From NCBI RefSeq assembly GCF_004358425.1, contig NZ_CP037948.1, forward strand, positions 1,922,001 through 1,986,000: 64,000 bases of DNA, written 5' to 3'. The stretch's first letter is position 1. Each line of letters starts with the position of its first letter. This DNA is from Qipengyuania sediminis. GTDB taxonomy: Bacteria > Pseudomonadota > Alphaproteobacteria > Sphingomonadales > Sphingomonadaceae. Below are positions 44,401 to 53,892 of the stretch, one piece after another. The translations under genes were made by a program, and so were the position numbers. The notes under the pieces are model-generated. The model saw nothing but the letters and a program-made list of their open reading frames with translations. It was not told the origin of the DNA and searched no databases.

Positions 44401-46119
44401 ATGGAAATCCTCCGCTTCGCACCAATCGCACTTCTCGCCGGTCTGGGCGCTTGCACCACCGTTGCCGAACCGCCCGCCCCGCCACCCGCCGCAGCCTTTG
44501 TCGGCACGGTCAGCGCGGCCGATCCGCGTGCCGAGGAGGCAGGGCTGGCCATGCTGCGCCAGGGCGGCAATGCGACCGACGCCGCGATCGCAGTTATGCT
44601 GGCGCTGACGGTGGTCGAACCGCAGAGCTCCGGGATCGGTGGCGGCGGCTTCTTCGTGCGCGGCGCGGCGGACGGATCGGTGACGACGATGGACGGGCGG
44701 GAAACTGCTCCCGCGGCTGCCACGCCCGACTGGTTCCTCGCCCCTGACGGCGGCCTACCCAGCTTCGATCAGAGCCAGGCGAGCGGGCTGTCGGTCGGCG
44801 TTCCCGGAAATATCGCGCTCGCGTGGAAGGCGCACAGGCAATACGGCAAGCTGCCTTGGGCGGCTTTGTTTCAGCCCGCCATCGCGCTTGCGCGCGACGG
44901 TTTCGTCGTCAACCGACAGCTTTTCAATTCGGCGACCGCCAATGCCGAGCTCGCGGGCACGACCCCGGCGGGGCGGGCGTGGCTGATGGGCGCCGACGGC
45001 AAGCCCGCGGCGGTCGGCACCCGCGTCGTCAACGCCGCGCTGGCTGCGACCCTCGCCGAGATTGCCGAGCGCGGGCCCGAGGTCTTTTACAAAGGCGCGC
45101 GAGCCGAGGCGATCGCGCGAACGGTCGCGGCGGCGACGCCGCGTCCGCGCGGGATGACCGCCGCCGATATCTCGGCCTATACCGCCAAGGAGCGCGAACC
45201 GGTCTGTGGCAGCTATCGCGGCTACCGCATCTGCGGGATGGGTCCACCGAGCTCCGGCGGGATCGCGGTGGTGCAGATCCTCGGCATGCTCGAACGCTTC
45301 GATCTGAAGGCGCTGGGCCCGCAGAACCCAACGACCTGGCATCTGTTTCTGGAAGCGCAGCGGCTCGCCTATGCCGACCGGGAGCTTTATGTCGCGGATG
45401 CCGACTTCGTGACCGTCCCGGTCCGCGGCCTCACCGATCGCGCTTATCTGTCGGAACGGAGCCGGCCGATCTCACCCGGAGGCCGCCTCGCATCCGTCGC
45501 GCCCGGCCGCCCCGCCGGCGCCCCTCTTGCCAGAGCCGATGGCGACGAACCGGCGGAGAACGGCACTTCGCACTTCGCCGCGGTGGACGCATCCGGAACG
45601 CTGGTCAGCTATACCTCCACCATCGAGGCTGCCTTCGGCTCGGGGCTCACGGCGAACGGCTTCTACCTCAACAACGAGCTTACCGATTTCAGCCGCAAGC
45701 CGACGGGCGCGGACGGGAAGCTTGTCGCCAACCGGGTCGAAGGCGGCAAACGCCCGCGAAGCTCAATGGCGCCGACGGTCGTATGGGATCCGCAGGGCCG
45801 TCCCGTGCTCGCGGTAGGCGCGGCTGGAGGGCCGACCATCCCGGTGCAGACCGCGCGGGCGATCATCGGCTTCGTCGACTTCGGCCTTAGCCCGCGCGAG
45901 GCGATCGGCCTGCCCTTCGTGATGTCCTTCGGCGAGGGCATCATGCTTGAAAAAGGGACTTGGCTCGAAGGCGCGGCGGAGCGTCTCCGTGCGCTCGGAC
46001 ACCGGCAGATCGTGGTACGCCCCGCGCCGGTGAAGGCTGGCGCGGTCGGCCGATTGGCGGACGGGAGCTGGCAGTCGGCCCGCGATCCGCGCGTCGAAAC
46101 CAATGTCGAAGTGCCCTGA
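44401..46119 (+). CDS. ggt: Gamma-glutamyltransferase
   Basis: The 572-residue protein has a lipoprotein-type signal (LLAGLGAC), an N-terminal large-subunit region with GGGGFFV, and the autoprocessing site NGTSHFAAVD with catalytic Thr389. The small subunit has SSMAPTVVWD. It cleaves and transfers gamma-glutamyl groups from glutathione in the envelope. It follows pyrD by nine bases. Confidence 0.95.
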   Translation: MEILRFAPIALLAGLGACTTVAEPPAPPPAAAFVGTVSAADPRAEEAGLAMLRQGGNATDAAIAVMLALTVVEPQSSGIGGGGFFVRGAADGSVTTMDGRETAPAAATPDWFLAPDGGLPSFDQSQASGLSVGVPGNIALAWKAHRQYGKLPWAALFQPAIALARDGFVVNRQLFNSATANAELAGTTPAGRAWLMGADGKPAAVGTRVVNAALAATLAEIAERGPEVFYKGARAEAIARTVAAATPRPRGMTAADISAYTAKEREPVCGSYRGYRICGMGPPSSGGIAVVQILGMLERFDLKALGPQNPTTWHLFLEAQRLAYADRELYVADADFVTVPVRGLTDRAYLSERSRPISPGGRLASVAPGRPAGAPLARADGDEPAENGTSHFAAVDASGTLVSYTSTIEAAFGSGLTANGFYLNNELTDFSRKPTGADGKLVANRVEGGKRPRSSMAPTVVWDPQGRPVLAVGAAGGPTIPVQTARAIIGFVDFGLSPREAIGLPFVMSFGEGIMLEKGTWLEGAAERLRALGHRQIVVRPAPVKAGAVGRLADGSWQSARDPRVETNVEVP

Positions 46120-46241
46120 CCTCGCGTTTCAGCCACTCCGCTTGCCGTAGCGGCGCGCGCGTTTTAAGCGCCATCGCTTGACAGCCGCGCTCCAACCGGC
46201 GGGCCGTCCAAGATAAACGCTGGCTTGAGGATGCTGACCCC

Positions 46242-48044
46242 GTGCTTGTCGATATCGACGCCGCCCCGAACCTCGTCGCGCTGTTCCTGAAGCGCGCCGA
46301 CGCCTTCGGCGACGCGCCGTTTCTGGGCGTGAAGCGCAAGGGGAACTGGGAAACGATCAGCTGGGCCGAAGCCGCGCGGCAGGTCTGCCTCCTCGCCGAG
46401 GGCTTGCGCCGTATCGGTCTCGAAGACGGCGACCGGGTGATGCTGGTCAGCGAGAACCGGCCCGAATGGTGCATCGCCGATCTGGGCATCATGGCCGCGG
46501 GGCTCATCACCGTGCCTGCCTATGTCACCAATACCGAGCGCGACCACGCCCATATCCTCGACAATTCGGGCGCACGGGCGGTGATCGTGTCGACCGAGAA
46601 GCTTTCCGGTCCGCTCATCCCCGCGGTGATGCGGACCGGAACGGCCGAGCATGTCATCCCGATCGACGGCATCCGCCAATATCAGTCGGGCACGATCTCC
46701 TGCCACAAGTGGGAGGGGCTGATCGAAGGTGATGCGGCCGCCGCACGTGCGGCGGTCGATGCGCGGATCGGCGGGATAAACCGGTCGGATACCGCTTGCC
46801 TCATCTATACCAGCGGCACCGGAGGCGCGCCGCGCGGGGTGATGCAGCATCACGGCGCCATCTTGTGCAATATCGCGGGCGCGGCCGATGTCCTGATCAA
46901 CGATTTCGGCCTCGTGACCGACGAGCGCTTCCTCTCCTTTCTGCCGCTCAGCCATGCCTATGAGCATACCGGCGGGCAATTCCTGCCGATCAGCGTCGGC
47001 GCGCAGATCTATTACGCGGAAGGGCTGGAAAAACTCGCCAGCAATATCGAAGAGACGCGGCCCACCTTCATGGTGGTCGTCCCGCGCCTCTTCGAAGTGC
47101 TGCGGACCCGGATCATGAAACAGGTCGAAAAGCAGGGGAAGATCGCGGGCGCGCTGATGGATACCGCGCAGGCGGTCGGCGAACGGCGAGCCGCGGGCCG
47201 GCGGCGCCTGGGCGATGGCCTGCGCGATTTCGCGGTCGAAAAGCTGCTCCGCCCCAAGATCCGCGCGAAGTTCGGCGGACGGATGAAGGCGATGGTCTCG
47301 GGCGGCGCGCCGCTCAACCCGGAGGTCGGCATTTTCTTCGAAGCAATGGGTTTGACCATGCTGCAGGGCTACGGCCAGACCGAGGCGGGGCCGGTGGTAA
47401 GTTGCAACCGCCCCGCCGCCGGTATCGCCATGGCGAGCGTCGGCCCCCCTTTGCGCGGGGTCGAAGTGCGCGTCGCCGAAGATGGCGAGCTGCTGGTGCG
47501 GGGCGAGCTCGTCATGCACGGCTATTGGCGGAACAAGCAGGAGACCGAGCGCACGATCAAGGATGGCTGGCTCCACACCGGCGACATCGGTCATCTGGAC
47601 GAGGCGGGGCGGATCGTGATCACCGACCGCAAGAAGGACATGATCGTCAACGACAAGGGCGACAACATCGCACCGCAGAAGCTGGAGGGGATGCTCACGC
47701 TCCAGCCCGAGATCGCGCAAGCGATGGTGAGCGGCGACAAGCGGCCCTATGTGGTCGGCCTGATCGTACCCGATGCGGAATGGGCGCTCGAATGGTGCCG
47801 CGCGCAGGGGAAGGCCTTCGATTGCCGCAAGGTGCAGGAGCTCCCCGAGTTCCGGGCAGCTGTGCGCTCCGCCATAGACCGGGTGAATGCCGAGCTTTCG
47901 GTCATCGAGAAGGTTCGGGGCTTCGCCTTCGCTGACGAGCCTTTCACGATCGAGAACGAGCAGCTTACCCCTTCAATGAAGATCCGCCGTCACAAGATCC
48001 GCGAGATGTACGGCGAGCGGCTGGACGCGCTCTACCGACATTAG
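46242..48044 (+). CDS. AMP-dependent synthetase, long-chain acyl-CoA ligase type
   Basis: The 600-residue protein has the adenylate-forming motifs: CLIYTSGTGGAPRGVMQHH, the core GYGQTEAGPVVSCN, DGWLHTGDIGHLDEAGRIVITDRKKDMI, and the C-terminal Lys in TPSMKIRRHKIREMY. It likely activates fatty acids to acyl-CoA. It starts at a GTG with GAGG 12 bases upstream; no closer in-frame ATG gives family N-terminal residues. The gap to ggt is ordinary. Confidence 0.93.
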   Translation: MLVDIDAAPNLVALFLKRADAFGDAPFLGVKRKGNWETISWAEAARQVCLLAEGLRRIGLEDGDRVMLVSENRPEWCIADLGIMAAGLITVPAYVTNTERDHAHILDNSGARAVIVSTEKLSGPLIPAVMRTGTAEHVIPIDGIRQYQSGTISCHKWEGLIEGDAAAARAAVDARIGGINRSDTACLIYTSGTGGAPRGVMQHHGAILCNIAGAADVLINDFGLVTDERFLSFLPLSHAYEHTGGQFLPISVGAQIYYAEGLEKLASNIEETRPTFMVVVPRLFEVLRTRIMKQVEKQGKIAGALMDTAQAVGERRAAGRRRLGDGLRDFAVEKLLRPKIRAKFGGRMKAMVSGGAPLNPEVGIFFEAMGLTMLQGYGQTEAGPVVSCNRPAAGIAMASVGPPLRGVEVRVAEDGELLVRGELVMHGYWRNKQETERTIKDGWLHTGDIGHLDEAGRIVITDRKKDMIVNDKGDNIAPQKLEGMLTLQPEIAQAMVSGDKRPYVVGLIVPDAEWALEWCRAQGKAFDCRKVQELPEFRAAVRSAIDRVNAELSVIEKVRGFAFADEPFTIENEQLTPSMKIRRHKIREMYGERLDALYRH

Positions 48045-48053
48045 GTGCGGGGA

Positions 48054-49154
48054 TCAGGGGAAAATGGTCGTGAACAGCCAGGTGGCGAAAATCACCAGGT
48101 GAACCACGCCCTGCACCATGGTGGTGCGCCCGCGCGACAGGGTCAGCGTCGCCACCAGCAGCGTGAGCGCAAGCAGGATGGTGCTGCGCATGTCCAGGCC
48201 AAGCTCGAGGTCAAGATCGAACACCAGCGCCACCATGGCGACCACCGGAATGGTCAGCCCGATGGTCGCGAGTGCCGAGCCGATCGCCAGATTGAGGCTG
48301 TTCTGCACGCGGTTGGCGCGCGCGGCCCGCAAGGCGGCGAAGCCCTCGGGCGCCAGCACCAGGCCTGCGAAAACAACGCCGACCAGCGCGCGCGGCGCAT
48401 CCAGCGCATCGACAGCATCGCCGATCAGGGGCGAGAGTTTCTTCGCGAGCAGCACCACACCCACCAGCGCCACGGCCAGCGCCGCGCCCGCGGCAAAGGC
48501 CTTGGCCCGTGGAACCGGCGCTTCGTGTGCGTGGTCGTCCGCATCCTCGATATGGTGGAGGAAATGGTCGCGATGGCGGATCGTCTGCGCGACCACGAAG
48601 GTCGCATAGATGATCAACGAGACCAGAGCGACAAAGACGAGCTGCTGCGGCGCATAGAACGGTCCGCGGACGCTAACAGTGAAATTGGGTAAAACCAGCG
48701 TCAGCACCGCGAGCGTGCTCAACATGGCGAGCGCTGCGCTCACGCCCTGTTGGGTATAGGTCTGCTCGTGGTGCATCCGTCCGCCCGCAAGCAGGCAGAT
48801 GCCGACAATGCCGTTGATGGTGATCATGATCGCCGCGATCAGCGTATCACGCGCCAGGGTCTGGGCAGCGCTGCCTTCGGCGATCATGATGGAAACGATT
48901 AGCGCGACCTCGATCACCGTGACCGCCAAAGCCAAGGTCAGCGTGCCGAAGGGCTCGCCGAGGTAATGGGCGAGCACCTCCGCATGATAGACAGCCGCCA
49001 TGATCGCGCCCGCCAACAAAACGGCGCAGACCAGGGCCTGCGTGAGGTTGCCGGCATCGGCCGCCAGCACCGCGATCATCGCGAGCAACGGCATCAAGAT
49101 CGCCCAGAGCTCGATCCCGAAAGGCCGGCGTGGATTGAATGCGGTGACTGTCAT
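48054..49154 (-). CDS. CaCA-family calcium/proton antiporter (ChaA-type)
   Basis: The 366-residue membrane protein has about eleven helices and the alpha-repeat motifs of the cation exchanger family: LAVTVIEVALIVSIMI in the first half and GLVLAPEGFAALRAARANRVQNSLN in the second. The acidic residues in these repeats bind cations. A histidine-rich loop (HRDHFLHHIEDADDHAHE) joins the halves. It extrudes calcium or monovalent cations. Confidence 0.9.
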   Translation of the reverse strand: MTVTAFNPRRPFGIELWAILMPLLAMIAVLAADAGNLTQALVCAVLLAGAIMAAVYHAEVLAHYLGEPFGTLTLALAVTVIEVALIVSIMIAEGSAAQTLARDTLIAAIMITINGIVGICLLAGGRMHHEQTYTQQGVSAALAMLSTLAVLTLVLPNFTVSVRGPFYAPQQLVFVALVSLIIYATFVVAQTIRHRDHFLHHIEDADDHAHEAPVPRAKAFAAGAALAVALVGVVLLAKKLSPLIGDAVDALDAPRALVGVVFAGLVLAPEGFAALRAARANRVQNSLNLAIGSALATIGLTIPVVAMVALVFDLDLELGLDMRSTILLALTLLVATLTLSRGRTTMVQGVVHLVIFATWLFTTIFP

Positions 49155-49199
49155 GCCCCGGTTTAGCGGGGGGCCGCGCTCCGGGCTATGGGTGACGGG

Positions 49200-49727
49200 C
49201 TATGCGGCGGCTTCGTCGATGAATTCGGGATAGAAACCTGGCTCCCGGGCCGACCAGCCGGCGGCCGTCGCGGCGGCTTCGCTCAGCGTCTGAAGCAGCG
49301 TCTTGCGGCGCTCGGGCTCGATCTGCGGCAAGGCGCTGGCTGCGCAGAAGGCGCTCGGCAGCCAGGGCCGCACGCCGGCACCCAGGAGTCGTTCGTAAAG
49401 GAAGCGGAAAGCGCCGAAGCTCTCGATCCGTCCCTGCGCCAGGTCGAAGGCGGCGAGCCGGGTGAGCGTGCCGCAAAAGGCTGCAATCCCCTCGAGGCTG
49501 GTCTCGTCGGGCATTGCGCCGCGAAGGCCTTTCAGCTCCTGATAAATGAGGTACTGGCTGCGGATCGCCATGCATTCGGCAGGGCTGCGTCCCCACAGCG
49601 TGAAAGCGTCACGCCGCGCGAGGCCGATATCGAGGCTGCGACGGATGTAGCGCTGCTCCGCGGCGGTGAACCCCGCGAACTCGCGCATCTCCGCGATGGT
49701 GATCGATGCCGTTCCCGTGCAAGCCAT
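49200..49727 (-). CDS. Hypothetical helical protein
   Basis: The 175-residue protein is predicted all-helical with no signal or membrane helix. Segments include ITIAEMREFAGFTAAEQRYIRRSLD, SQYLIYQELKGL and RFLYERLLGAGVRPW. Family is not recognised. An upstream ATG would add 14 residues. A CtrA-like site lies upstream. Codon use fits neighbours. Confidence 0.6.
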   Translation of the reverse strand: MACTGTASITIAEMREFAGFTAAEQRYIRRSLDIGLARRDAFTLWGRSPAECMAIRSQYLIYQELKGLRGAMPDETSLEGIAAFCGTLTRLAAFDLAQGRIESFGAFRFLYERLLGAGVRPWLPSAFCAASALPQIEPERRKTLLQTLSEAAATAAGWSAREPGFYPEFIDEAAA

Positions 49728-49770
49728 GATCCCGCCTCTCTCGTTCCTGGCGGCCATCATGCGCGCCAAT

Positions 49771-49785
49771 GGTTAACGCCGCCTA
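49771..49785. promoter_or_regulatory. Possible CtrA-like site
   Basis: Read on the minus strand, a TTAG, seven bases, then TTAACC is a near match to the CtrA consensus TTAA-N7-TTAAC, about 45 bases upstream of the hypothetical helical gene. One half is imperfect and a single site is weak evidence. Confidence 0.25.
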
Positions 49786-49825
49786 AGCGCCGAAACGAGT
49801 ATTATGCGGGACGAACGGCTATAGT

Positions 49826-50815
49826 TCAGATCAGGCCGGCGAGCGGGCTTGAGGGATCGGCATAGCGGCGCGTCGCCATGCGGCCGGCACGATAGGCCTC
49901 GCGACCCGATTCCACCGCCAGCCTCATCGCCCGGGCCATGCGGACCGGGTCTTTCGCTTCGGCAATGGCGGTATTCATGAGCACACCGGTGCAGCCCAGC
50001 TCCATCGCCACCGCGGCATCGCTGGCGGTGCCGACCCCGGCATCGACCAGCACGGGCACGCTTGCACCCTCCACGATCAGGCGGATGGTCACGCGGTTCT
50101 GGATGCCCAGCCCGCTGCCGATAGGCGCCCCCAGTGGCATCACCGCAACCGCCCCGGCGTTTTCGAGCTGCTTCGCCGCGATCGGGTCGTCGACGCAATA
50201 GACCATGGGAAGGAAGCCCTCCTTCGCCAGCACCTCGGTGGCCGCGAGGGTCTGGCGCATGTCGGGGTAGAGCGTGCGCGCCTCTCCCAGCACCTCCAGC
50301 TTGACGAGGTCCCACCCCCCCGCCTCACGCGCCAACCGAAGCGTGCGGATCGCCTCGTCCGCGGTGAAGCAGCCCGCGGTATTGGGGAGGTAGGTCACTT
50401 TCTTGGGGTCGATGAAATCGGTCAGCATCGGCGCGTTGGGATCGCTGACATTCACTCGCCTGACCGCGACGGTGACGATTTCGGCACCGCTCGCTTCCAC
50501 CGCGGCAGCATTCTGCGCGAAGTCCTTGTACTTGCCGGTCCCGACGATCAGCCGGCTGCGGAAACGGCGCCCAGCGACGGTCCAGCCGTCGTCGGCCCCG
50601 TCGTGATTGCCGCCGCCGACGAAATGCACGATCTCCAACACATCCCCTTCGGCAAGATGAACCGCATCGAGAGTCGAGCGCGGCGCGATCGTGCCATTGC
50701 GCTCGACCGCGACCTTCGCCGGATCGAGTTCGAGCTCGCGGACAAGGTCGGCGACAGTAGCGGCCGTGGTGCGGCGAGGCTCGCCATTGACGGTGACGGT
50801 GAGGGGGGCGCTCAT
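49826..50815 (-). CDS. thiSG: Fused sulfur carrier ThiS - thiazole synthase ThiG
   Basis: Residues 1-69 are a ThiS ubiquitin-like domain ending in FVGGG. Residues about 75-329 are ThiG with the Schiff-base Lys172 (VKLEVLGE), [15 protein letters not shown] and [23 protein letters not shown]. ThiG makes the thiazole phosphate of thiamine from DXP, glycine imine and the ThiS thiocarboxylate. In the fusion the ThiS di-glycine is internal, so the usual C-terminal thiocarboxylate cannot form without processing or another mechanism. This kind of fusion is annotated in other sphingomonads by recollection. Confidence 0.93.
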   Translation of the reverse strand: MSAPLTVTVNGEPRRTTAATVADLVRELELDPAKVAVERNGTIAPRSTLDAVHLAEGDVLEIVHFVGGGNHDGADDGWTVAGRRFRSRLIVGTGKYKDFAQNAAAVEASGAEIVTVAVRRVNVSDPNAPMLTDFIDPKKVTYLPNTAGCFTADEAIRTLRLAREAGGWDLVKLEVLGEARTLYPDMRQTLAATEVLAKEGFLPMVYCVDDPIAAKQLENAGAVAVMPLGAPIGSGLGIQNRVTIRLIVEGASVPVLVDAGVGTASDAAVAMELGCTGVLMNTAIAEAKDPVRMARAMRLAVESGREAYRAGRMATRRYADPSSPLAGLI

Positions 50816-50825
50816 GCGCCCGGAC

Positions 50826-51224
50826 CTAATGCTCTCCGCCGTGCGTGCAAGAGGTGCGCAGATGCCGCAGGTTGAGCACGTGACCCAATCCCACCAGGAC
50901 GACGCCGATCACGGTAAGCACGATCTCTTCGGTTCCATGCGGCACCGCGAGCGCGCCCCCCATAAAGGTCAGCCCGGTCATCGCCACCACGAAAGGCGCG
51001 GCCATTCGGTGTTGGACCGCCCCCCAGCCGATCGCGACCGCGGCGACCAGCGTGGCGATCAGCATGCCGACGCGATGGACGGCCGGGTCCAGAAGCGCCC
51101 CCGCCCCCAGCCCGACGACCGAGACGAGCACGACGCCGAGCAGGCAATGCACAAGGCAGAACACCGAGATCGCAATCCCGGCGCGGTCAAGCCGCTGGCG
51201 AATCGAGGTGACAAAGGGAACCAT
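50826..51224 (-). CDS. MerC-domain membrane protein
   Basis: The 132-residue protein has four transmembrane helices, with [17 protein letters not shown] carrying the paired Cys of the MerC family. It ends in a Cys- and His-containing tail. MerC transports mercury in Tn21 relatives, but no other mer gene is near, so another metal or role is likely. The start [10 protein letters not shown] is preferred to one 11 codons upstream that lies inside a palindrome. Confidence 0.8.
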   Translation of the reverse strand: MVPFVTSIRQRLDRAGIAISVFCLVHCLLGVVLVSVVGLGAGALLDPAVHRVGMLIATLVAAVAIGWGAVQHRMAAPFVVAMTGLTFMGGALAVPHGTEEIVLTVIGVVLVGLGHVLNLRHLRTSCTHGGEH

Positions 51225-51241
51225 GGACTCCAATGCTCTTG

Positions 51242-51256
51242 TGATATGCTGTATCA
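51242..51256. promoter_or_regulatory. Palindrome between merC-like and cox15 genes
   Basis: The perfect arms TGATA and TATCA flank TGCTG in the intergenic region of two divergent genes, 18 bases upstream of the MerC-domain start. Such AT-rich 15-base palindromes are typical of Fur-family metalloregulators. A Zur-like gene is present at 12.3 kb. The link is only a suggestion. Confidence 0.35.
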
Positions 51257-51323
51257 TCTTGCAAGCGGGGATATGATCCTTGTCCTTGCAGGTTCCCCCT
51301 TCTCCTCCCTACATGGCCCCGCC

Positions 51324-52364
51324 ATGCTCGCGCCTCCCGCCGCCGGAACCCGTACGCGCCCCCGGGCGCTGGCGAATTGGTTGTTCTGCGTCGCGGCGAT
51401 GGTGGTGGTCATGGTGGTGGTCGGCGGAATCACCCGGCTCACCGAAAGCGGGCTTTCGATCACGCGGTGGGAGGTCATCAGCGGTACTCTGCCGCCCCTG
51501 AGCGACGCCGATTGGGCCCGCGAGTTCGCGCGCTACCGCGAAACGCCGCAATACCGGCTGCAAAGCGGCCCGGCGGGAATGGACCTCGCCGCGTTCCAGT
51601 TCATCTATTTCTGGGAGTGGTTCCATCGCCTGCTCGGGCGTTTGATCGGTCTTGCCTTCGCTCTGCCGCTCCTTTGGTTCTGGTGGCGGGGCGCGATCCC
51701 CACGGGTTACAAGCCCCGCCTGGTCGCGCTGCTGCTACTGGGGGCGCTGCAGGGCGTATTCGGCTGGTACATGGTCGCGAGCGGACTCACCGGCACGCGC
51801 ACCTCGGTCAGCCATTTCTGGCTCTCGATCCATCTCATGACCGCGCTGTTCACCCTCGCAGGCCTTGTCTGGACCGCGCTTGATCTCCGGCGGATGGCGA
51901 GCATCGGCAAGGCGCAGCCGGCGCGATGGACCTGGCCGGCAACGGTCGCGGGAGCGATACTGGGCTTGCAACTGCTGCTCGGCGCCTGGGTGGCCGGGCT
52001 GGATGCGGGGCACGCTTCGGACGAATGGCCGCTGATGCAGGGGCGGCTGGTGCCAGAATACGATAGTACGCGTGGGCTGCTTTACGCCGCCACGCACGAT
52101 CCGTTCCTGCTGCATTTCCTTCATCGCTGGTGGGCTTTCGTGGTGGTTATCGCGCTCGTCTGGTTCGCCCGGCGCGTCCGCCCGCTCGCGCGGGGCGCGT
52201 CGGTGGCGATCCACAGCGCTTTTGGGGTGCAGGTGCTGCTCGGCATCGCCACGGTCCTATCAGGCGTCGCGCTATGGCTGGCGGTAGGGCACCAGCTCGT
52301 CGGCGCGCTGCTGGTCGCAGCTTTCGCCTGGGGCGCGCATATCCTTGGCCGCACCCCGGCGTGA
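51324..52364 (+). CDS. ctaA: Heme A synthase
   Basis: The 346-residue COX15/CtaA protein has eight transmembrane helices and the heme-ligand His pairs: EWFHRLLGRLIG, VSHFWLSIHLMTALF, LLHFLHRWWAFVV and AVGHQLVGALLVA. GGITRLTESGLSITRWEVISG is the family N-terminal signature. It oxidises heme O to heme A for cytochrome oxidase. ATG at 51324 is chosen; an upstream in-frame ATG at about 51270 would add 18 residues. Confidence 0.95.
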   Translation: MLAPPAAGTRTRPRALANWLFCVAAMVVVMVVVGGITRLTESGLSITRWEVISGTLPPLSDADWAREFARYRETPQYRLQSGPAGMDLAAFQFIYFWEWFHRLLGRLIGLAFALPLLWFWWRGAIPTGYKPRLVALLLLGALQGVFGWYMVASGLTGTRTSVSHFWLSIHLMTALFTLAGLVWTALDLRRMASIGKAQPARWTWPATVAGAILGLQLLLGAWVAGLDAGHASDEWPLMQGRLVPEYDSTRGLLYAATHDPFLLHFLHRWWAFVVVIALVWFARRVRPLARGASVAIHSAFGVQVLLGIATVLSGVALWLAVGHQLVGALLVAAFAWGAHILGRTPA

Positions 52365-52687
52365 GCGAAGCCGCGGCGCTGATCTGGTGCCCTTTCCCCG
52401 ACGAAGCTGAGGCGCGCGCCGCGATCACCACATTGCTTGACGAGCGGCTGATCGCCTGCGGCAATATCCTCCCCGGCATGACATCACTTTTCGCATGGCA
52501 GGGCGAACGCGACGAAGCCAACGAGTGCGGCGCGCTATTCAAGACGACTGCCGCGCTCCTGTCCGCCGCCATGTCGCGAATTGCGGCGATCCATCCATAC
52601 CAAACCCCTGCCGTGCTGGGCTGGGGCGTGCAGGCGAGCGGTTCGACCCAATCCTGGCTGAACAGCGAAACCGGCCCGCAAACCTAG
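52361..52687 (+). CDS. cutA: CutA1-family divalent-cation tolerance protein
   Basis: The 108-residue protein starts at a GTG overlapping the ctaA stop. It has the CutA pattern ALIWCPFPDEAEARAAITTLLDERLIACGNILPGMTSLFAWQGE and ALFKTTAA, ending with HPYQTPAVLGW. CutA forms trimers and is tied to copper tolerance in E. coli; the actual function is unclear. Confidence 0.93.
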   Translation: MSEAAALIWCPFPDEAEARAAITTLLDERLIACGNILPGMTSLFAWQGERDEANECGALFKTTAALLSAAMSRIAAIHPYQTPAVLGWGVQASGSTQSWLNSETGPQT

Positions 52688-52820
52688 ACGGTATCATTTT
52701 ACCGGCTCGAAGATGGTCCGAATTGCTTGACTTTCGAGGCCAATCGAACGACAGGCCTGCCGCCCGCATCCGGCCGCCAGGCCGATGCGCGCGATCATTC
52801 GAACAATGGAACCCAAGCCC
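52688..52820 (+). promoter_or_regulatory. Leader region of rplM-rpsI
   Basis: This 133-base gap contains a TTGACT at 52731-52736, a possible -35 for the L13-S9 operon, but no good -10 at the usual distance. No L13-binding hairpin was identified by eye. Start of rplM is chosen after it. Confidence 0.25.
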
Positions 52821-53300
52821 ATGAAGGCGCTCAGCAAGATCACGCGCTCGGTCAAGCCTGCCGAGGTCGAAAAGGCCTGGCATCTCATCGATGCCGAGGG
52901 TCTGGTCGTCGGCCGCCTCGCTGCGATCACTGCCAATATCCTGCGCGGCAAGCACAAGCCGAGCTTTACCCCGCATGTCGATTGCGGCGATCATGTCGTC
53001 ATCATCAATGCCGACAAGGTCAAGTTCACCGGGCGCAAGATGCAGGACAAGCGCTATTACAAGCACACCGGTCACCCCGGCGGGATCAAGGAGACGAGCC
53101 CTGCGAAAGTGCTCGAAGGCCGCTTCCCCGAACGGGTGCTTGAGAAGGCGGTTGAGCGCATGGTCCCGCGCGGCCCGCTCGGCCGGGCGCAGATGCGCGC
53201 GCTTCACCTCTATGCCGGCAGCGAGCATCCGCACGCCGGCAACCAGCCCGTGGCGCTCGACGTCGCGGGGATGAACCGCAAGAACAAGGCGACCGCATGA
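52821..53300 (+). CDS. rplM: 50S ribosomal protein L13
   Basis: The 159-residue protein has the L13 blocks: [80 protein letters not shown] and HPHAGNQP. The upstream ATG would add 12 unrelated residues. It is coupled by ATGA overlap to rpsI, the universal partner. Confidence 0.97.
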   Translation: MKALSKITRSVKPAEVEKAWHLIDAEGLVVGRLAAITANILRGKHKPSFTPHVDCGDHVVIINADKVKFTGRKMQDKRYYKHTGHPGGIKETSPAKVLEGRFPERVLEKAVERMVPRGPLGRAQMRALHLYAGSEHPHAGNQPVALDVAGMNRKNKATA

Positions 53301-53821
53301 TGGCCGACAGCACGCAGAACTCCGTCTCCGATCTCGCCGATCTCGGCATCATCGCGGGCGACGCGCCGCAGGGCGATGCCGCCGTCATCGCGAGCCGCGC
53401 CGAAGTGCCGCTGCGCGAGCAGGAGCTCGACAAGCAGGGCCGCGCCTATGCCACCGGGCGCCGCAAGGACGCGACCGCGCGGGTGTGGGTCAAGCCCGGC
53501 ACCGGCAAGGTCATCGTGAACGGCCGCGATCAGGGGGTCTATTTCGCGCGGCCCACGCTGCGGCTGATCATCGACCAGCCGTTCGCGATCACCGAGCGCC
53601 AGGGTCAGTACGACGTGATCGCCACGGTCAAGGGCGGCGGCCTCTCGGGCCAGGCCGGCGCGGTGAAGCACGGTATCGCGCAGGCGCTTACCAAATACGA
53701 GCCCGCGCTGCGCAGCACGGTCAAGGCCGCCGGGTTCCTCACCCGCGACAGCCGCGTCGTCGAACGCAAGAAGTTCGGCCGCGCCAAGGCCCGCCGTAGC
53801 TTCCAGTTCTCGAAGCGCTAA
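53297..53821 (+). CDS. rpsI: 30S ribosomal protein S9
   Basis: The 174 residues contain a 45-residue N-terminal extension, usual for sphingomonads, and the S9 domain: [55 protein letters not shown], and the C-terminal [17 protein letters not shown] tail that reaches the P site. ATG at 53297 or 53300 is equally possible. Confidence 0.97.
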   Translation: MMADSTQNSVSDLADLGIIAGDAPQGDAAVIASRAEVPLREQELDKQGRAYATGRRKDATARVWVKPGTGKVIVNGRDQGVYFARPTLRLIIDQPFAITERQGQYDVIATVKGGGLSGQAGAVKHGIAQALTKYEPALRSTVKAAGFLTRDSRVVERKKFGRAKARRSFQFSKR

Positions 53822-53841
53822 CCCGCGAACCTGCAAACCAA

Positions 53842-53869
53842 ACGGCGGCTCCCTCGCGGGGGCCGCCGT
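53842..53869. terminator. Terminator hairpin between rpsI and the DUF2061 gene
   Basis: A 12-base stem (ACGGCGGCTCCC with GGGGGCCGCCGT, one G-T wobble) and a TCGC loop lies between the convergent genes. There is no T tract, but its strength and position suggest a bidirectional terminator. Confidence 0.65.
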
Positions 53870-53892
53870 CGCGCGTCTGCGAGGGGAGGGTG

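Noticed and set aside
46164..47720. 518-codon minus-strand frame opposite the acyl-CoA synthetase
   Set aside because: Shadow of a well-conserved adenylate-forming enzyme.
50826..51224. A mercury-resistance locus
   Set aside because: Only a MerC-domain protein is present. No merR, merT, merP or merA is nearby.
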